Part shown: positions 1 to 8,356 of the stretch, piece after piece
How positions within the stretch are numbered: position 1 is the stretch's first letter
Layout of the letters: each line of letters begins with the position of its first letter
From: Actinobacteria bacterium OK074
GTDB lineage: Bacteria > Actinomycetota > Actinomycetes > Streptomycetales > Streptomycetaceae
Reading direction: 5' to 3'
DNA: 42,371 bases
NCBI GenBank assembly: GCA_001298575.1
Contig: LJCV01000092.1
Coordinates: 1-42,371 of the forward strand
Translations under genes and position numbers: made by a program
Notes under the pieces: model-generated
What the model saw: the letters and a program-made list of their open reading frames with translations, nothing else
What the model was told of the DNA's origin: nothing
Databases searched by the model: none

Positions 1-304
1 GGGGTGCCGCGGCCTCGGTGGCGGCGGGCGAGGACGCCGGGCCCGGCCGCCGCCGGTTCCCGGAGTGCTCCGGGCCGGATACGCCGGATGCCGGGTGGGC
101 CCGTTGGGCCGCCTTCTGGGCCGCCTTCTTGCCCAGCCGTTCGATGGGGTCCATCGACTGGGCGCAGCCCGCGCAGACGGCCGCCAGGAGCGCCGCGGCC
201 AGGGCACCCGCCAGCAGCCTCCCCGGCCCCCTCCCCCGCCGACTCCCCCTCCGGCTCCTCAGCGGGCTCCCAGCGACCCGGGGCTCCGCCGTCCGCCGAC
301 TCAC
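1..304 (-). CDS. Secreted/lipoprotein gene, 5' part only (runs off the window)
   Basis: The reverse strand reads from a GTG at 304 for 101 codons without a stop and leaves the window. The GTG overlaps the TGA stop of the upstream deacetylase gene by 4 bases, so the two are probably translationally coupled. The N-terminus has many arginines (residues 3-29), then a hydrophobic run (about 30-43) ending in Cys-Ala-Gly-Cys, a lipobox-like export signal. Next comes an amphipathic Lys/Ala stretch (DPIERLGKKAAQKAAQR) and a Pro/Ser/Ala-rich linker. No catalytic domain is inside the window. The coupling and layout suggest a second secreted cell-wall enzyme, perhaps another polysaccharide deacetylase, but that is inference. 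The -3 residue of the lipobox is Cys, which is unusual, so lipidation is uncertain. Confidence 0.6.
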   Translation of the reverse strand, partial: MSRRTAEPRVAGSPLRSRRGSRRGRGPGRLLAGALAAALLAAVCAGCAQSMDPIERLGKKAAQKAAQRAHPASGVSGPEHSGNRRRPGPASSPAATEAAAP

Positions 305-1203
305 AGGTAGTCCTCCAGGCGAGCCACCGCGTACCCCTCGTCCGTCACCTTCTTCAGGAAGCGGCGCATGTCGTCGAGCATCGTGCCCTTCCAGTCGTCC
401 TTGCCCCGGAAATGGGTCAGGACGATGTCGCCGGGGTGCAGGCTGCGGTCCCACTCGCGGTACTCCCAGTGGTCGACGAAGACCTCTTCGTCCCAGATTG
501 GAGCCCATTTGATGCCGCAGGACTTGGCGGCGCGCAGCGTGTCGCCGTTGTAGTTCCCGTACGGCGGGCGGAAGACCGTGGGGGCCTTGCCGAATTGTTT
601 CTTCATCACCTCCTGCATGCCGCAGATCTCGTGCCGCTGTTCGTCGTACGACAGTCCGGGCAGGTAGGGGTGGTGGAGGGTGTGGTTGTTCAGGGTCACC
701 CCGCGGTCGCGCATCCCGCGGAAGTAGCCGTAGTCCTCCTTCACCAGGTAGTCGCTGAGGAAGGCGGTGTACGGGATCTTCAGTTCGCTCATCATCCGCA
801 GGAACGCCGGGTCCTTCTCGGCGCCGTCGTCGATGGTGAGGAAGACGACCTTCCGCTTGGTGGGGATCGTGGTGAAGACCGGGGGCAGGTTCTCGCCGTC
901 CTCGACCTCGAAGCCCTTGCGCGTCACGATCTTCGGCTTGTGCGCGGGCGGCGCGGGGGGCCGCAGCGGGACCTTCGCCAGGCCCCAGCGCTTGGCGGCG
1001 GCGGCCCGTGCGGCGTACTCGGCACGCAGTTCGGTGGCGTAGGTGTCGATGGCGCGGGCGGCGGGGGCGTGCAGCGGGCTGCCGCCCTGTGCGCCGCGCG
1101 CGCCGTGTTCCGCGCGGGACGACGCCGGGTCCGCGCCGGTGGCACAGCCGGAGACGCCGGAGACGAGGGTGGCCGCCGCCAGCAGCATCAGGGACCCTCG
1201 CAT
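301..1203 (-). CDS. Polysaccharide deacetylase family lipoprotein (NodB domain)
   Basis: A 300-aa protein starting at ATG 1203 with an export signal ending in VSGC (lipobox). An Ala/Arg-rich spacer leads to a NodB fold. The metal/catalytic motif 1 reads LTIDDGAEKDP (canonical T-F-D-D-G), motif 2 is NNHTLHHPYL (H-x3-H) and motif 3 is RPPYGNYN. These are the residues carbohydrate esterase family 4 uses to hydrolyse N- or O-acetyl groups on chitin, peptidoglycan or xylan; the substrate here is unknown. A longer in-frame reading to 1320 exists, but the 39 extra residues are Arg-rich and would bury the signal peptide, so ATG 1203 is preferred. The stop overlaps the GTG of the next minus-strand gene. 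The gene diverges from the methyltransferase at 1383. Confidence 0.88.
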   Translation of the reverse strand: MRGSLMLLAAATLVSGVSGCATGADPASSRAEHGARGAQGGSPLHAPAARAIDTYATELRAEYAARAAAAKRWGLAKVPLRPPAPPAHKPKIVTRKGFEVEDGENLPPVFTTIPTKRKVVFLTIDDGAEKDPAFLRMMSELKIPYTAFLSDYLVKEDYGYFRGMRDRGVTLNNHTLHHPYLPGLSYDEQRHEICGMQEVMKKQFGKAPTVFRPPYGNYNGDTLRAAKSCGIKWAPIWDEEVFVDHWEYREWDRSLHPGDIVLTHFRGKDDWKGTMLDDMRRFLKKVTDEGYAVARLEDYL

Positions 1204-1382
1204 AGAGATCCGCTTTGCACAGCTTTGGTAATTTTGTCGTACGAGTCGCATGGTGCCGGATCTTCGCAGCCCCGCGCGCTCCCGACGGTCCGACACCGCC
1301 GCCGTCCGCGCACCATCCACCGACTGGCCGACAACGGACAGCCGACGGCCGGCCGCCCCCGCGCAACCGGGACAATGAACCC

Positions 1383-2582
1383 GTGACCGACCTGACCGCC
1401 CCGCTCCCCCTCGCCGTCCTCCTCACCCCCGAGGGCCGGGCCCTGCTCGACGAGGTGCGCGGGACCGAACCGGCCCGGGAACTCGCCGTCGCCACCCGGC
1501 TGCGCCGCGAGCACCCCGCCGAGCTGGTCTCCGCCGCCCTCGCCCAGGCCCGGCTGCGGCAGCGCGCGGTGGCGAAGTTCGGGGACGAGGACGCCGGGCG
1601 GATGTTCTTCACACCCAACGGGGTCGAGCAGTCCACGCGCGCGACCGTGGCCGCATACCGGGCGCGGCGGCTGCGCGAGCTCGGCGTGACCTCGGTCGCC
1701 GACCTGTGTTGCGGCATCGGCGGCGACGCTATCGCCCTCGCCCGCGCCGGGATCCGCGTCCTCGCCGTCGACCGCGACCCGCTCACGGCCGCGGTCGCCC
1801 GCGCCAACGCCGACGCGCTCGGGCTCGCCTCCCTCATCGAGGTGCGCGAGGCCGACGTCACCGCCGTCGACACCGCCGCCTACGACGCCGTCTTCGTCGA
1901 CCCGGGCCGGAGAGGGGGCCGCGGGCGGATCTTCGACCCCGAGGCGTACTCGCCGCCCCTGTCCTGGGCGGTCTCGGCGGCCCTGGCCGCGCCGCTCGCC
2001 GCGCTCAAGGTCGCCCCCGGCATCCCGCACGAGGCGGTGCCGGACGCCGCCGAGGCCGAGTGGGTGTCCGACGGCGGCGACGTGAAGGAGGCGGTGCTGT
2101 GGTTCGGCACCGCCCCCGGGCTGGTCCGCGCCACGCTGCTGCCCGGCCCCCGCACGCTCCTCGGCGCCGGGGTGCCCGACCCGGCGGTCCGGCCGGTCGG
2201 GCCTTTCCTCTACGAGCCCGACGGCGCCGTCATCCGTGCCCATCTCGTGGCGGAATGCGCCGAGGAGGTGGCCGGCGGACTCGTCGACGAGACCATCGCC
2301 TACGTCACCTCGGACCACCTGCGGCCCAGCCCCTACGCGACGGCGTACGAGATCACCGACCAACTCCCGTTCAACGTCAAGAAGTTGAAGGCGCTGTTGC
2401 GGGAGCGGGCGGTCGGCATCCTGACCGTCAAGAAGCGCGGCTCGGCCGTCGAGCCGGAGGAGCTGCGCCGCAAGGCCCTCCCGAAACCGCAGGGTTCGAA
2501 CGCCGTGACCGTGTTCCTCACGCGAGTCGCGGGGGCGCCGACGATGTTGCTCGGGCAACCGGTCGGCGCCGCAACCCGTTAG
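1383..2582 (+). CDS. Class I SAM-dependent methyltransferase, THUMP-like
   Basis: A 399-aa protein from GTG 1383. An in-frame upstream extension to 1215 reads through the divergent promoter region of the deacetylase and is unlikely. The SAM-binding motif I is VADLCCGIGGDAIALA, followed by an acidic strand end (VLAVDRDP) and a motif IV-like VFVDPGRRGGRGR. The C-terminal third contains KKLKALLRERAVGILTVKKR, which resembles the THUMP-like domain of actinobacterial proteins annotated as putative RNA methyltransferases. The target nucleotide is not known. The stop overlaps the stop of the convergent sigma-factor gene by 4 bases. Cytoplasmic; no signal peptide. Confidence 0.85.
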   Translation: MTDLTAPLPLAVLLTPEGRALLDEVRGTEPARELAVATRLRREHPAELVSAALAQARLRQRAVAKFGDEDAGRMFFTPNGVEQSTRATVAAYRARRLRELGVTSVADLCCGIGGDAIALARAGIRVLAVDRDPLTAAVARANADALGLASLIEVREADVTAVDTAAYDAVFVDPGRRGGRGRIFDPEAYSPPLSWAVSAALAAPLAALKVAPGIPHEAVPDAAEAEWVSDGGDVKEAVLWFGTAPGLVRATLLPGPRTLLGAGVPDPAVRPVGPFLYEPDGAVIRAHLVAECAEEVAGGLVDETIAYVTSDHLRPSPYATAYEITDQLPFNVKKLKALLRERAVGILTVKKRGSAVEPEELRRKALPKPQGSNAVTVFLTRVAGAPTMLLGQPVGAATR

Positions 2583-3853
2583 CGGCAGCCCTCCGCCCGG
2601 CGCTTCAGCAACTCCCGTTCCCGTTCGTTGCCCGCCAGGGAGGCCGCCCGTTCGAACTCGGCCCGCGCCTCCGGCGTACGGCCCAGGCGGGCCAGTAGGT
2701 CACCGCGGACGGACGGGAGCAAGTGGTAGGCGCGCAGGGCGGGTTCGGCGGCCAGGCGGTCGACGATCTCCAGCGCCGCGGCCGGGCCCGCCGTCATCGA
2801 GACGGCCACCGCGCGGTTCAACTCGACCACCGGGGACTGGACTTGGGCGGCCAGCAGGCCGTACAGGGTCGCGATGGCCGGCCAGTCCGTCTCCTCGTAG
2901 GTGTGCGCTCGGGCGTGGCACGCGGCGATCGTGGCCTGGAGGGCGTACGGGCCCGGTGGACCGGTGGCGACGGCGTTCGCGCGGCCGAGTGCGGCGACCC
3001 CGCGGTGGATCAACAGGCGGTTCCAGCGGCGCCTGTTCTGGTCCTGGAGCAGCACCGGTTCGCCCGCCGGACCGACCCTGGCCGCCGCCCGTGACTCCTG
3101 GAGTTCCAACAGGGCCGCCAGGCCGTGCACTTCGGGTTCCTTGGGCATCAACTCGGCCAGCACGCGGGCGACTCGGAGGGCGTCCTCGCACAGCGTCGGG
3201 CGCATCAGGTCGTCGCCCGCCGTGGCCGCGTAACCCTCGTTGAAGATCAGGTAGATGACCTCCAGGACCGAGCCGAGCCGGGCGGCGCGGTCGGGGCCGT
3301 ACGGGACTTCGAAGGGGACCGCCCGCGCGGCCAGGGTGCGTTTGGCGCGGACGATGCGTTGCGCGATCGTCGGCTCCGGGACGAGGTAGGCGCGGGCGAT
3401 CTCCGCCGTCGTCAGACCGCCGAGCAGGCGCAGGGTGAGTGCGATGCGGGACTCGGCGGACAGGACGGGGTGGCAGGCGGTGAAGACGAGCCGGAGCAGG
3501 TCGTCGTCGATGTCGTCCGGGTCGGGGGGTTCCTCGGCGTGCGGGTCCGGCTGGTGGGTTTCCAGGTTCCGGCCGACCTCCGCCAGCTTGCGCGCGTAGC
3601 GCTCCCGGCGGCGTACGAGGTCGATCGCCCGGTGTTTGGCGGTGGCCATCAGCCAGGCGCCCGGGTTGTCGGGGACGCCGTCGCGCGGCCACTGTTCGAG
3701 GGCCGCGACCAGGGCGTCCTGGGCCAGTTCCTCGGCTATGCCGACGTCCCGGACGATCCGGGCGACACCGGCGATGACGCGCGGGGACTCCAGGCGGAAG
3801 ACGGTCTCGATGGCGGTGTCCGCCGCGGCGGCTTCGATGGGCTGTGGTTCCAC
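2579..3853 (-). CDS. ECF RNA polymerase sigma factor, ECF42 type with C-terminal TPR-like extension
   Basis: A 424-aa protein from GTG 3853. Sigma region 2 covers about residues 12-85 (ARIVRDVGIAEELAQDAL, then NPGAWLMATAKHRAIDLVRRR). Sigma region 4 covers about 125-180 (LTLRLLGGLTTAEIARAYLV, a helix-turn-helix). The remaining ~240 residues form a helical extension (GRANAVATGPPGPYALQATI...VELNRAVAVSMTAGPAAALE...). This long extension plus an adjacent DGPF/YciI gene is the hallmark of group ECF42. That group has no linked anti-sigma factor, and the extension is thought to control activity. The gene lies 44 bp after the DGPF gene in the same direction and is probably co-transcribed. An overlapping ATG 10 bases upstream is in another frame. 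Target promoters cannot be told from this window. Confidence 0.92.
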   Translation of the reverse strand: MEPQPIEAAAADTAIETVFRLESPRVIAGVARIVRDVGIAEELAQDALVAALEQWPRDGVPDNPGAWLMATAKHRAIDLVRRRERYARKLAEVGRNLETHQPDPHAEEPPDPDDIDDDLLRLVFTACHPVLSAESRIALTLRLLGGLTTAEIARAYLVPEPTIAQRIVRAKRTLAARAVPFEVPYGPDRAARLGSVLEVIYLIFNEGYAATAGDDLMRPTLCEDALRVARVLAELMPKEPEVHGLAALLELQESRAAARVGPAGEPVLLQDQNRRRWNRLLIHRGVAALGRANAVATGPPGPYALQATIAACHARAHTYEETDWPAIATLYGLLAAQVQSPVVELNRAVAVSMTAGPAAALEIVDRLAAEPALRAYHLLPSVRGDLLARLGRTPEARAEFERAASLAGNERERELLKRRAEGCR

Positions 3854-3897
3854 AGCCCACCATGCAACACCTCCGGGCGCCGCGGGCAAAGCCGTCC

Positions 3898-4254
3898 TCA
3901 CCCTTCGGCGATCTCCCGGACCTCGCAGGTCACCGTCCAGTACTCCTCGTGCGTCCGCAGGAACCGCTGGGTCCACTCCACGGCCTCGTCCAGGTCCTTG
4001 CACTGCATGAGGGCGTAGCCGCCGACGACCTCGCGGGACTCGGTGAACGGCCCGTCCACCACGGTCACCTTCCCGCCCTCCCAGCGCACCCGCTTCCCCT
4101 GCGCCTGGGGGACCAGCCCGGCGGTGTCGAGCATCACCCCGGCCTTGGTGATCTCCTCGATCAGGTCCCCCATGCGTTGCATCAGCTCGGGGCTCGGGCC
4201 GTCCGCGGGGACGGTGCTCTCGTCGACACGGACGAGTGACAGATAACGGGGCAT
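3898..4254 (-). CDS. DGPF-domain (YciI-like) protein, partner of the ECF42 sigma factor
   Basis: A 118-aa cytoplasmic protein starting at ATG 4254, with a good ribosome-binding site (CCAGGAG) upstream. It is one ferredoxin-like alpha-beta domain containing the family signature VDGPFTESREVVGGY (about residues 66-80) and the helix DLDEAVEWTQRF. DGPF proteins are the standard genomic partners of ECF42 sigma factors, and their biochemical role is unresolved. It is the first gene of the pair and ends 44 bp before the sigma-factor start. The length is normal for the family. Confidence 0.92.
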   Translation of the reverse strand: MPRYLSLVRVDESTVPADGPSPELMQRMGDLIEEITKAGVMLDTAGLVPQAQGKRVRWEGGKVTVVDGPFTESREVVGGYALMQCKDLDEAVEWTQRFLRTHEEYWTVTCEVREIAEG

Positions 4255-4345
4255 GACGACTCCTGGGGTCCGGGCTGCGGGCCGGGTTCTCCCGGCCTCT
4301 CACCCCTGCGTCGTTCAGGACCGCCCCGGATCGACAACCTCATCG

Positions 4346-4410
4346 GATTTCTTCGGAGATTTCTTCCGAGAATTTTTCGCGCCCGCGCCCGCGCCCGAGC
4401 CCGCGCCCGC
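4346..4410. repeat. Short tandem repeats between the DGPF and LCP genes
   Basis: Two different simple repeats lie side by side in the 171-bp gap between two minus-strand genes. GATTTCTTC occurs at 4346-4354 and 4358-4366 (12-bp period). A GCCCGC hexamer then repeats five times at 4381-4410, with one A substitution in the third unit. The first block is AT-rich for this genome and lies upstream of the DGPF start, so it may be part of that promoter. No function can be assigned. Confidence 0.7.
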
Positions 4411-4425
4411 ACCAACCACCCGCGC

Positions 4426-5499
4426 TCACCTCAGCGAAGCCCACAGCTCGCTCGCCTCCGGTTCCTCCGCCACCACCCGGTTCGGGTTCGACGGGGCGGT
4501 GACCACCGGCATCATCACCGTCTTCAGGTCGGTCGAGGACAGGCCCTTGAGGCTCTCGCCCAGGGTCATCAGCTTGGTCAGCGAGTCGAGGCCGGTGTCC
4601 GTCGTGAGGCTGCCGGTGATCGCGTCGGCGACCTTGTAGAGCTTGGCGGGGTCGGTGAGCAGGTCCGTCGTGGACATCTGTGCCAGCAGCGCCTTGACCA
4701 GCGTCTGCTGGAGTCCTATTCGGCCCAGGTCGCTGCCGTCGCCGATGCCGTGCCGGGTGCGGGCGAGGGCCAGGGCCTGCTTGCCGTTGAGGTGGTGGGT
4801 GCCCTTCTTGAGGTGCAGGTGGCTGTCGTCGTCGTCGATGTCCTGGGTGGTCGTGACGGTGACGCCGCCGAGCGCGTCGACCAGCTTCGCGAAGCCCGCG
4901 AAGTCGATCTCGACGAAGTGGTCCATGCGGACGCCGGTGATCGACTCGACGGTCTTGACCGCGCACACCGGGCCGCCGACCGAGTACGCGCTGTTGAACA
5001 TCGCGTTGTACGCCACCGCCGTCGCGCCGCCCGAGGACAGCGGGCACGAGGGCCGGGTGACCAGCGTGTCGCGCGGGATGCTGACGACCGTGGCCTTCTT
5101 CCGGCCCGCCTCGATGTGCACGACCATCGCCGTGTCCGAGCGGGCGCCGGAGCTGCTGCCGCCGCCGAGTTCCTGGTTCTCCTTGCCGCTGCGCGAGTCC
5201 GAGCCGAGGACGAGGATGTTCGTGCCGCCGGTGGGCAGCGGGGCGGCGGACGCCGAGGCCGACGCGGAGGCGGTCGGCGTCGGGTTCGCGGACGCCTTCG
5301 CGGGGCGGTCGTCGCCGAGCGCGCTGTTGATGTCCACGCTCTTGATGTTGTTGTTGAGGTGCCAGTACGCCCAGCCGGCCGTCCCGGCGGCGACCAGCAG
5401 CGCGCCGGCCAGCGTGAGGCCGGCGGCCTTCAGCACCTTCGACCGCCGACCCACGCGTCTGCCCTCGTCCCCGTTCTCGGTGTCAATCTGTCCCGTCAC
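4426..5499 (-). CDS. LytR-CpsA-Psr (LCP) family cell-wall glycopolymer ligase
   Basis: A 357-aa protein from GTG 5499. A short basic cytoplasmic tail precedes a single transmembrane helix (about residues 26-47, LTLAGALLVAAGTAGWAYW). A Ser/Ala/Pro-rich external linker (about 68-90) leads to the LCP domain. Recognisable parts are NILVLGSDSR, ARSDTAMVVHIE, VVSIPRDTLV, the substrate-pocket block VDALGGVTV, and LNGKQALALARTRHG. LCP enzymes transfer polyprenyl-diphosphate-linked polymers such as teichoic acids or capsule onto peptidoglycan, outside the membrane. It is flanked by the sigma/DGPF pair downstream and the xylanase upstream; neither context points to a specific polymer. A serine/alanine-coding microrepeat is visible in the linker. 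Confidence 0.92.
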   Translation of the reverse strand: MTGQIDTENGDEGRRVGRRSKVLKAAGLTLAGALLVAAGTAGWAYWHLNNNIKSVDINSALGDDRPAKASANPTPTASASASASAAPLPTGGTNILVLGSDSRSGKENQELGGGSSSGARSDTAMVVHIEAGRKKATVVSIPRDTLVTRPSCPLSSGGATAVAYNAMFNSAYSVGGPVCAVKTVESITGVRMDHFVEIDFAGFAKLVDALGGVTVTTTQDIDDDDSHLHLKKGTHHLNGKQALALARTRHGIGDGSDLGRIGLQQTLVKALLAQMSTTDLLTDPAKLYKVADAITGSLTTDTGLDSLTKLMTLGESLKGLSSTDLKTVMMPVVTAPSNPNRVVAEEPEASELWASLR

Positions 5500-5605
5500 G
5501 GGCAGGAACGTAAGTCCGAATTGTTACGAGCGGACGATCCCGCCCTGTTTTCTTCGGAAAATCTCACACTTCTCAGCCCGGGCTCAGCCCCCGCTCAAGC
5601 GGCAC

Positions 5606-7012
5606 TCAGGCCAGCGTCACCGCGGGCACCGGATTGCTCCCGCTCCACGTCCCGTTGAACCCGAAGGTCACCGAGCCGCCGTCCGGAACCGATCCGTTGT
5701 ACGAGGCGTTCACGCACTGCACCGCCGTGCCGGACTGGGTGCAGGTCGCGTTCCACGCCTGGGTGACCTGCTGGCCCGCGCCGAACGTCCAGTTCGCCTT
5801 CCAGGACGACAGCGACGCCCCCGAGCAGGCGATCGTCACCTGCCCCGTGAAGCCGGTGTTCCACTGGCTGGTCACGCCGTACGTCGCCGTGCAGGCACCG
5901 GTCGGTGGCGGCGTCGAACCGCTGCCGCCGAGCGCCTCCGCGATGCCGTAGTAGGCCGGTTTCGGCGCGTAGTTCTCGTCGTACGGGGTGGCCGCGCCGT
6001 AGCCCGGGAAGACGCCCGGGATCCAGGAGTCGGAGTCGGTGAAGCCCCAGACGGTGAGGTTCACGCAGCGGGCCACGGCCACGCACGCGGCGACGACCGA
6101 CTTGTAGTCGGCGGCCTGCTGGGCCAGCTTCGTGCTGTCGGCCGGGAGCTGCATGCGGATGTCCAGCTCGGTGATGGCCACGTCGACGCCGAGGTCGGCG
6201 AAGCGCTGGATGTTCTGCTGGAGGGTGGCCGGCACCTGGCCGAGGATGAGGTGGGCCTGGAGACCGACGCCGTCGATCGGGATGCCGCGTTCCTTGAGGG
6301 ACTTGACCAGGTTGTACAGGGCGGTGGACTTCGCGTTGACGCCCTCGACGTTGTAGTCGTTGATGTACAGCTTGGCGGCCGGGTCGGCGGCGTGTGCCCA
6401 GGTCAGGGCGTTGGCGATGTAGTCGGAGCCGAGGCCGTTGTACCAGAGGGTCGAGCGGTAGGTGCCGTCCTCGTTGAACGGCTCGTTGACCACGTCCCAG
6501 GCGGCGAGCTTGCCCTTGTAGCGGCCGACCTCGGTGCTGATGTGGTTCTGGAGCAGGGTGCTGAGCTGCGCGGAGGTCCAGCTGCCGTTGGTCAGCCAGC
6601 TCGGGTTTTGGCTGTGCCAGACCAGGGTGTGGCCGCGCACCTGCTGGTTGTGGGCCTGCGCGAAGGCGACGATCTGGTCGGCCTCGGTCCAGTTGTACGT
6701 GCCCTGGGTCGGCTCGACGGTCTCCCACTTCATCGCGTTGCCGGGGGTCAGCGAGCTGAACTGGGTCCCGGCGACGGAGCCGTAGGTGCCGGTGAGCTTG
6801 GAACCGGTGACCGCGGTGCCGATGAGCTTGCCCTTGGCGCTGCCGAGGTCCCGTAGGGGGGTGTCGGCGGCGTGGGCGGCGCTCGTGCCTCCGGCGAGCA
6901 GGGCGAGGGTGGCGGCGGCGCCGGTGAGCAGGGCGGGGAGCCGGCGCCAGTGCCGCTGCCGTAACGGGGCTCGGCGGGTTCCGGGGGATGCGGCTGATCT
7001 GGAGGTTCTCAT
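5606..7012 (-). CDS. Secreted endo-1,4-beta-xylanase, GH10 catalytic domain plus CBM2
   Basis: A 468-aa protein from ATG 7012, preceded by CGGAGG; an in-frame start at 7090 would add 26 residues without a better ribosome site. The Arg-rich signal peptide ends near SAAHAA (residues 44-49). The GH10 domain (about 50-360) shows WDVVNEPF with acid/base Glu177 and ITELDIRM with nucleophile Glu282, plus KWETVEP and GHTLVWH. A short Gly/Ser/Pro linker leads to a C-terminal CBM2 (about 375-468) with conserved Trp residues and Cys pairs. It cuts xylan outside the cell, supplying oligomers for the uptake operon next door. Codon 17, in the signal peptide, is TTA (complement of 6962-6964), the bldA-read leucine codon. 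An operator-like dyad lies 12 bp upstream of the start. Confidence 0.96.
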   Translation of the reverse strand: MRTSRSAASPGTRRAPLRQRHWRRLPALLTGAAATLALLAGGTSAAHAADTPLRDLGSAKGKLIGTAVTGSKLTGTYGSVAGTQFSSLTPGNAMKWETVEPTQGTYNWTEADQIVAFAQAHNQQVRGHTLVWHSQNPSWLTNGSWTSAQLSTLLQNHISTEVGRYKGKLAAWDVVNEPFNEDGTYRSTLWYNGLGSDYIANALTWAHAADPAAKLYINDYNVEGVNAKSTALYNLVKSLKERGIPIDGVGLQAHLILGQVPATLQQNIQRFADLGVDVAITELDIRMQLPADSTKLAQQAADYKSVVAACVAVARCVNLTVWGFTDSDSWIPGVFPGYGAATPYDENYAPKPAYYGIAEALGGSGSTPPPTGACTATYGVTSQWNTGFTGQVTIACSGASLSSWKANWTFGAGQQVTQAWNATCTQSGTAVQCVNASYNGSVPDGGSVTFGFNGTWSGSNPVPAVTLA

Positions 7013-7023
7013 GGCGGGTGCCT

Positions 7024-7036
7024 CCGAAAGTTTCGG
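7024..7036. promoter_or_regulatory. Operator-like inverted repeat in the xylanase leader
   Basis: Perfect 6-bp arms around one base, CCGAAA-G-TTTCGG, 12-24 bp upstream of the xylanase ATG (minus strand). GAAA-N-TTTC boxes are known in front of Streptomyces xylanase genes, and BxlR-type LacI repressors are reported to bind CGAA...TTCG repeats. The same CGAA-N3-TTCG core recurs at 8302-8312 before the transport operon. Confidence 0.75.
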
Positions 7037-7135
7037 TCGTCCAACCGATTTACTGCGGAGGAGTGTGGAGGCGCCGGCCCCACCCGTCAATACGCCGACT
7101 TCCGGCCACGCGTGGCCCAGCCGTCACGCCGGACC

Positions 7136-8221
7136 TCACGCCGACGGCGGCGCCGTACTGGACCGCACCACCAGACTCGTCGCCAACTCCACCCGCGTGG
7201 CCGCCGCAGGCGTCCCCCCCTCGCCCCGCCCCAGCTCCAGCACCAGCCGGGTCGCCGCCGAGGCCATCTCCATCAGGGGCTGCCGTACGGTCGTCAGCGG
7301 TGGGCCCACCCAGCGGGCCACCGGGAGGTCGTCGAAGCCGACCACGCTGAGGTCGTCGGGGACGCGCAGCCCCAGTTCGCGGGCGGCCTCGTACAGGCCG
7401 AGGGCGGTGAGGTCGTTGCCCGCGAAGACGGCCGTCGGGCGGTCGGGGCGGCGCAGCAGTTCGAGGCCGAGCCGGTAGCCGGTCTCGTGGTGGAAGTCGC
7501 CGGCCACGATCAGCGAGGGGTCCACCGGCAGTCCGGCGGTCTCCAGCGCGGCCCGGTAGCCGTCGACGCGCGCGCGGCTGCACATCATCGACGCGGGTCC
7601 GCTGATCGCGCCGATGCGACGGTGGCCGAGGTCGACGAGGTGCCGGGTCGCGGCCAGCCCGCCCTGCCAGTTGGTGGCGCCTATCGACGGGACGTCGTCG
7701 CCGGGGTCGCCCGCCGGGTCCATCACCACGAACGGGATGGAACGGCTGGTCAGCAGCGCGCGCTGGGAGGCGTCGAGCCCGGACAGGACGAGGACCACGC
7801 CGTGCGGGCGGCGGGCGGCGACCTGGTCGGCCCAGGTGCGGCCGGGGGTGAGGCGGCCCGCGCTCTCGGACAGCACCACGCTCAGCCCCTCCGCCACCGC
7901 GACCGCCTCCACGCCCCGGATGACCTCCATCGCCCACGCGCTCTCCAGCTCGTGGAAGACCAGGTCGACGAGGGGGGAGCGGCTGGCCTCGGCCCGGCGG
8001 CGACGGTAGCCGTAGGCGCGCAGGAGGTCCTCGACGCGGGTGCGGGTGGCGGGGGCGACGTCGGAGCGGCCGTTGAGCACCTTCGAAACAGTCGGAGCCG
8101 ACACGCCGGCCTCGCGGGCGATCTCGGCGAGGGTCGCGGTCTGCGTCGGCTGCCCGGTCCGCGGTGCAGACCGCCCGGTCCGCGGTGCCGACCGCTCGTC
8201 GGCGGATCTCGGGGGTTTCAT
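7136..8221 (-). CDS. bxlR: LacI/GalR-family regulator of the xylan/xylo-oligosaccharide genes
   Basis: A 361-aa protein from ATG 8221. The N-terminal LacI helix-turn-helix (about residues 30-75) reads [23 protein letters not shown] periplasmic-binding-protein-like sensor domain follows (about 85-355; [40 protein letters not shown]). The extreme N-terminus holds a direct duplication ([13 protein letters not shown]) that is probably disordered. It is divergent from the binding-protein/permease/GH3 operon and points towards the xylanase. This matches the arrangement described for bxlR, the repressor relieved by xylo-oligosaccharides in other streptomycetes. The symbol is assigned by synteny and motif; the ligand is inferred. 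Confidence 0.88.
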   Translation of the reverse strand: MKPPRSADERSAPRTGRSAPRTGQPTQTATLAEIAREAGVSAPTVSKVLNGRSDVAPATRTRVEDLLRAYGYRRRRAEASRSPLVDLVFHELESAWAMEVIRGVEAVAVAEGLSVVLSESAGRLTPGRTWADQVAARRPHGVVLVLSGLDASQRALLTSRSIPFVVMDPAGDPGDDVPSIGATNWQGGLAATRHLVDLGHRRIGAISGPASMMCSRARVDGYRAALETAGLPVDPSLIVAGDFHHETGYRLGLELLRRPDRPTAVFAGNDLTALGLYEAARELGLRVPDDLSVVGFDDLPVARWVGPPLTTVRQPLMEMASAATRLVLELGRGEGGTPAAATRVELATSLVVRSSTAPPSA

Positions 8222-8249
8222 GGCCGCGATCGTATCGCTGCGCGACCTC

Positions 8250-8328
8250 TTGACGGGTATCTCCCGGCGTCTTAGGTTCCAAAAACATTCGAAGACCGCA
8301 CCGAAATGTTCGAACCAACGAAGATTCG
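8250..8328 (+). promoter_or_regulatory. Promoter and operator cluster of the xylo-oligosaccharide uptake operon
   Basis: TTGACG (8250-8255) and TAGGTT (8273-8278) are separated by 17 bp, a good vegetative promoter on the plus strand. Just downstream are two TTCGAA palindromes 21 bp apart (8288-8293 and 8309-8314), a CGAA-ATG-TTCG dyad (8302-8312) and a CGAA-GA-TTCG dyad (8319-8328). A repressor here would sit over the start of transcription. The CGAA-N3-TTCG core is shared with the xylanase leader at 7025-7035. Confidence 0.7.
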
Positions 8329-8356
8329 ATCCGCCGCGCGCGAGAGGTGCCTCCCC

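Noticed and set aside
4..1386. Long plus-strand open frame opposite the deacetylase
   Set aside because: It is antisense to a gene with clear NodB motifs; its product is low-complexity Arg/Pro/Ala/Gly, as expected from frames opposite high-GC genes.
4346..4410. Riboswitch or attenuator between the DGPF and LCP genes
   Set aside because: Only simple tandem repeats are visible; no stable paired element or terminator/antiterminator pair could be drawn.
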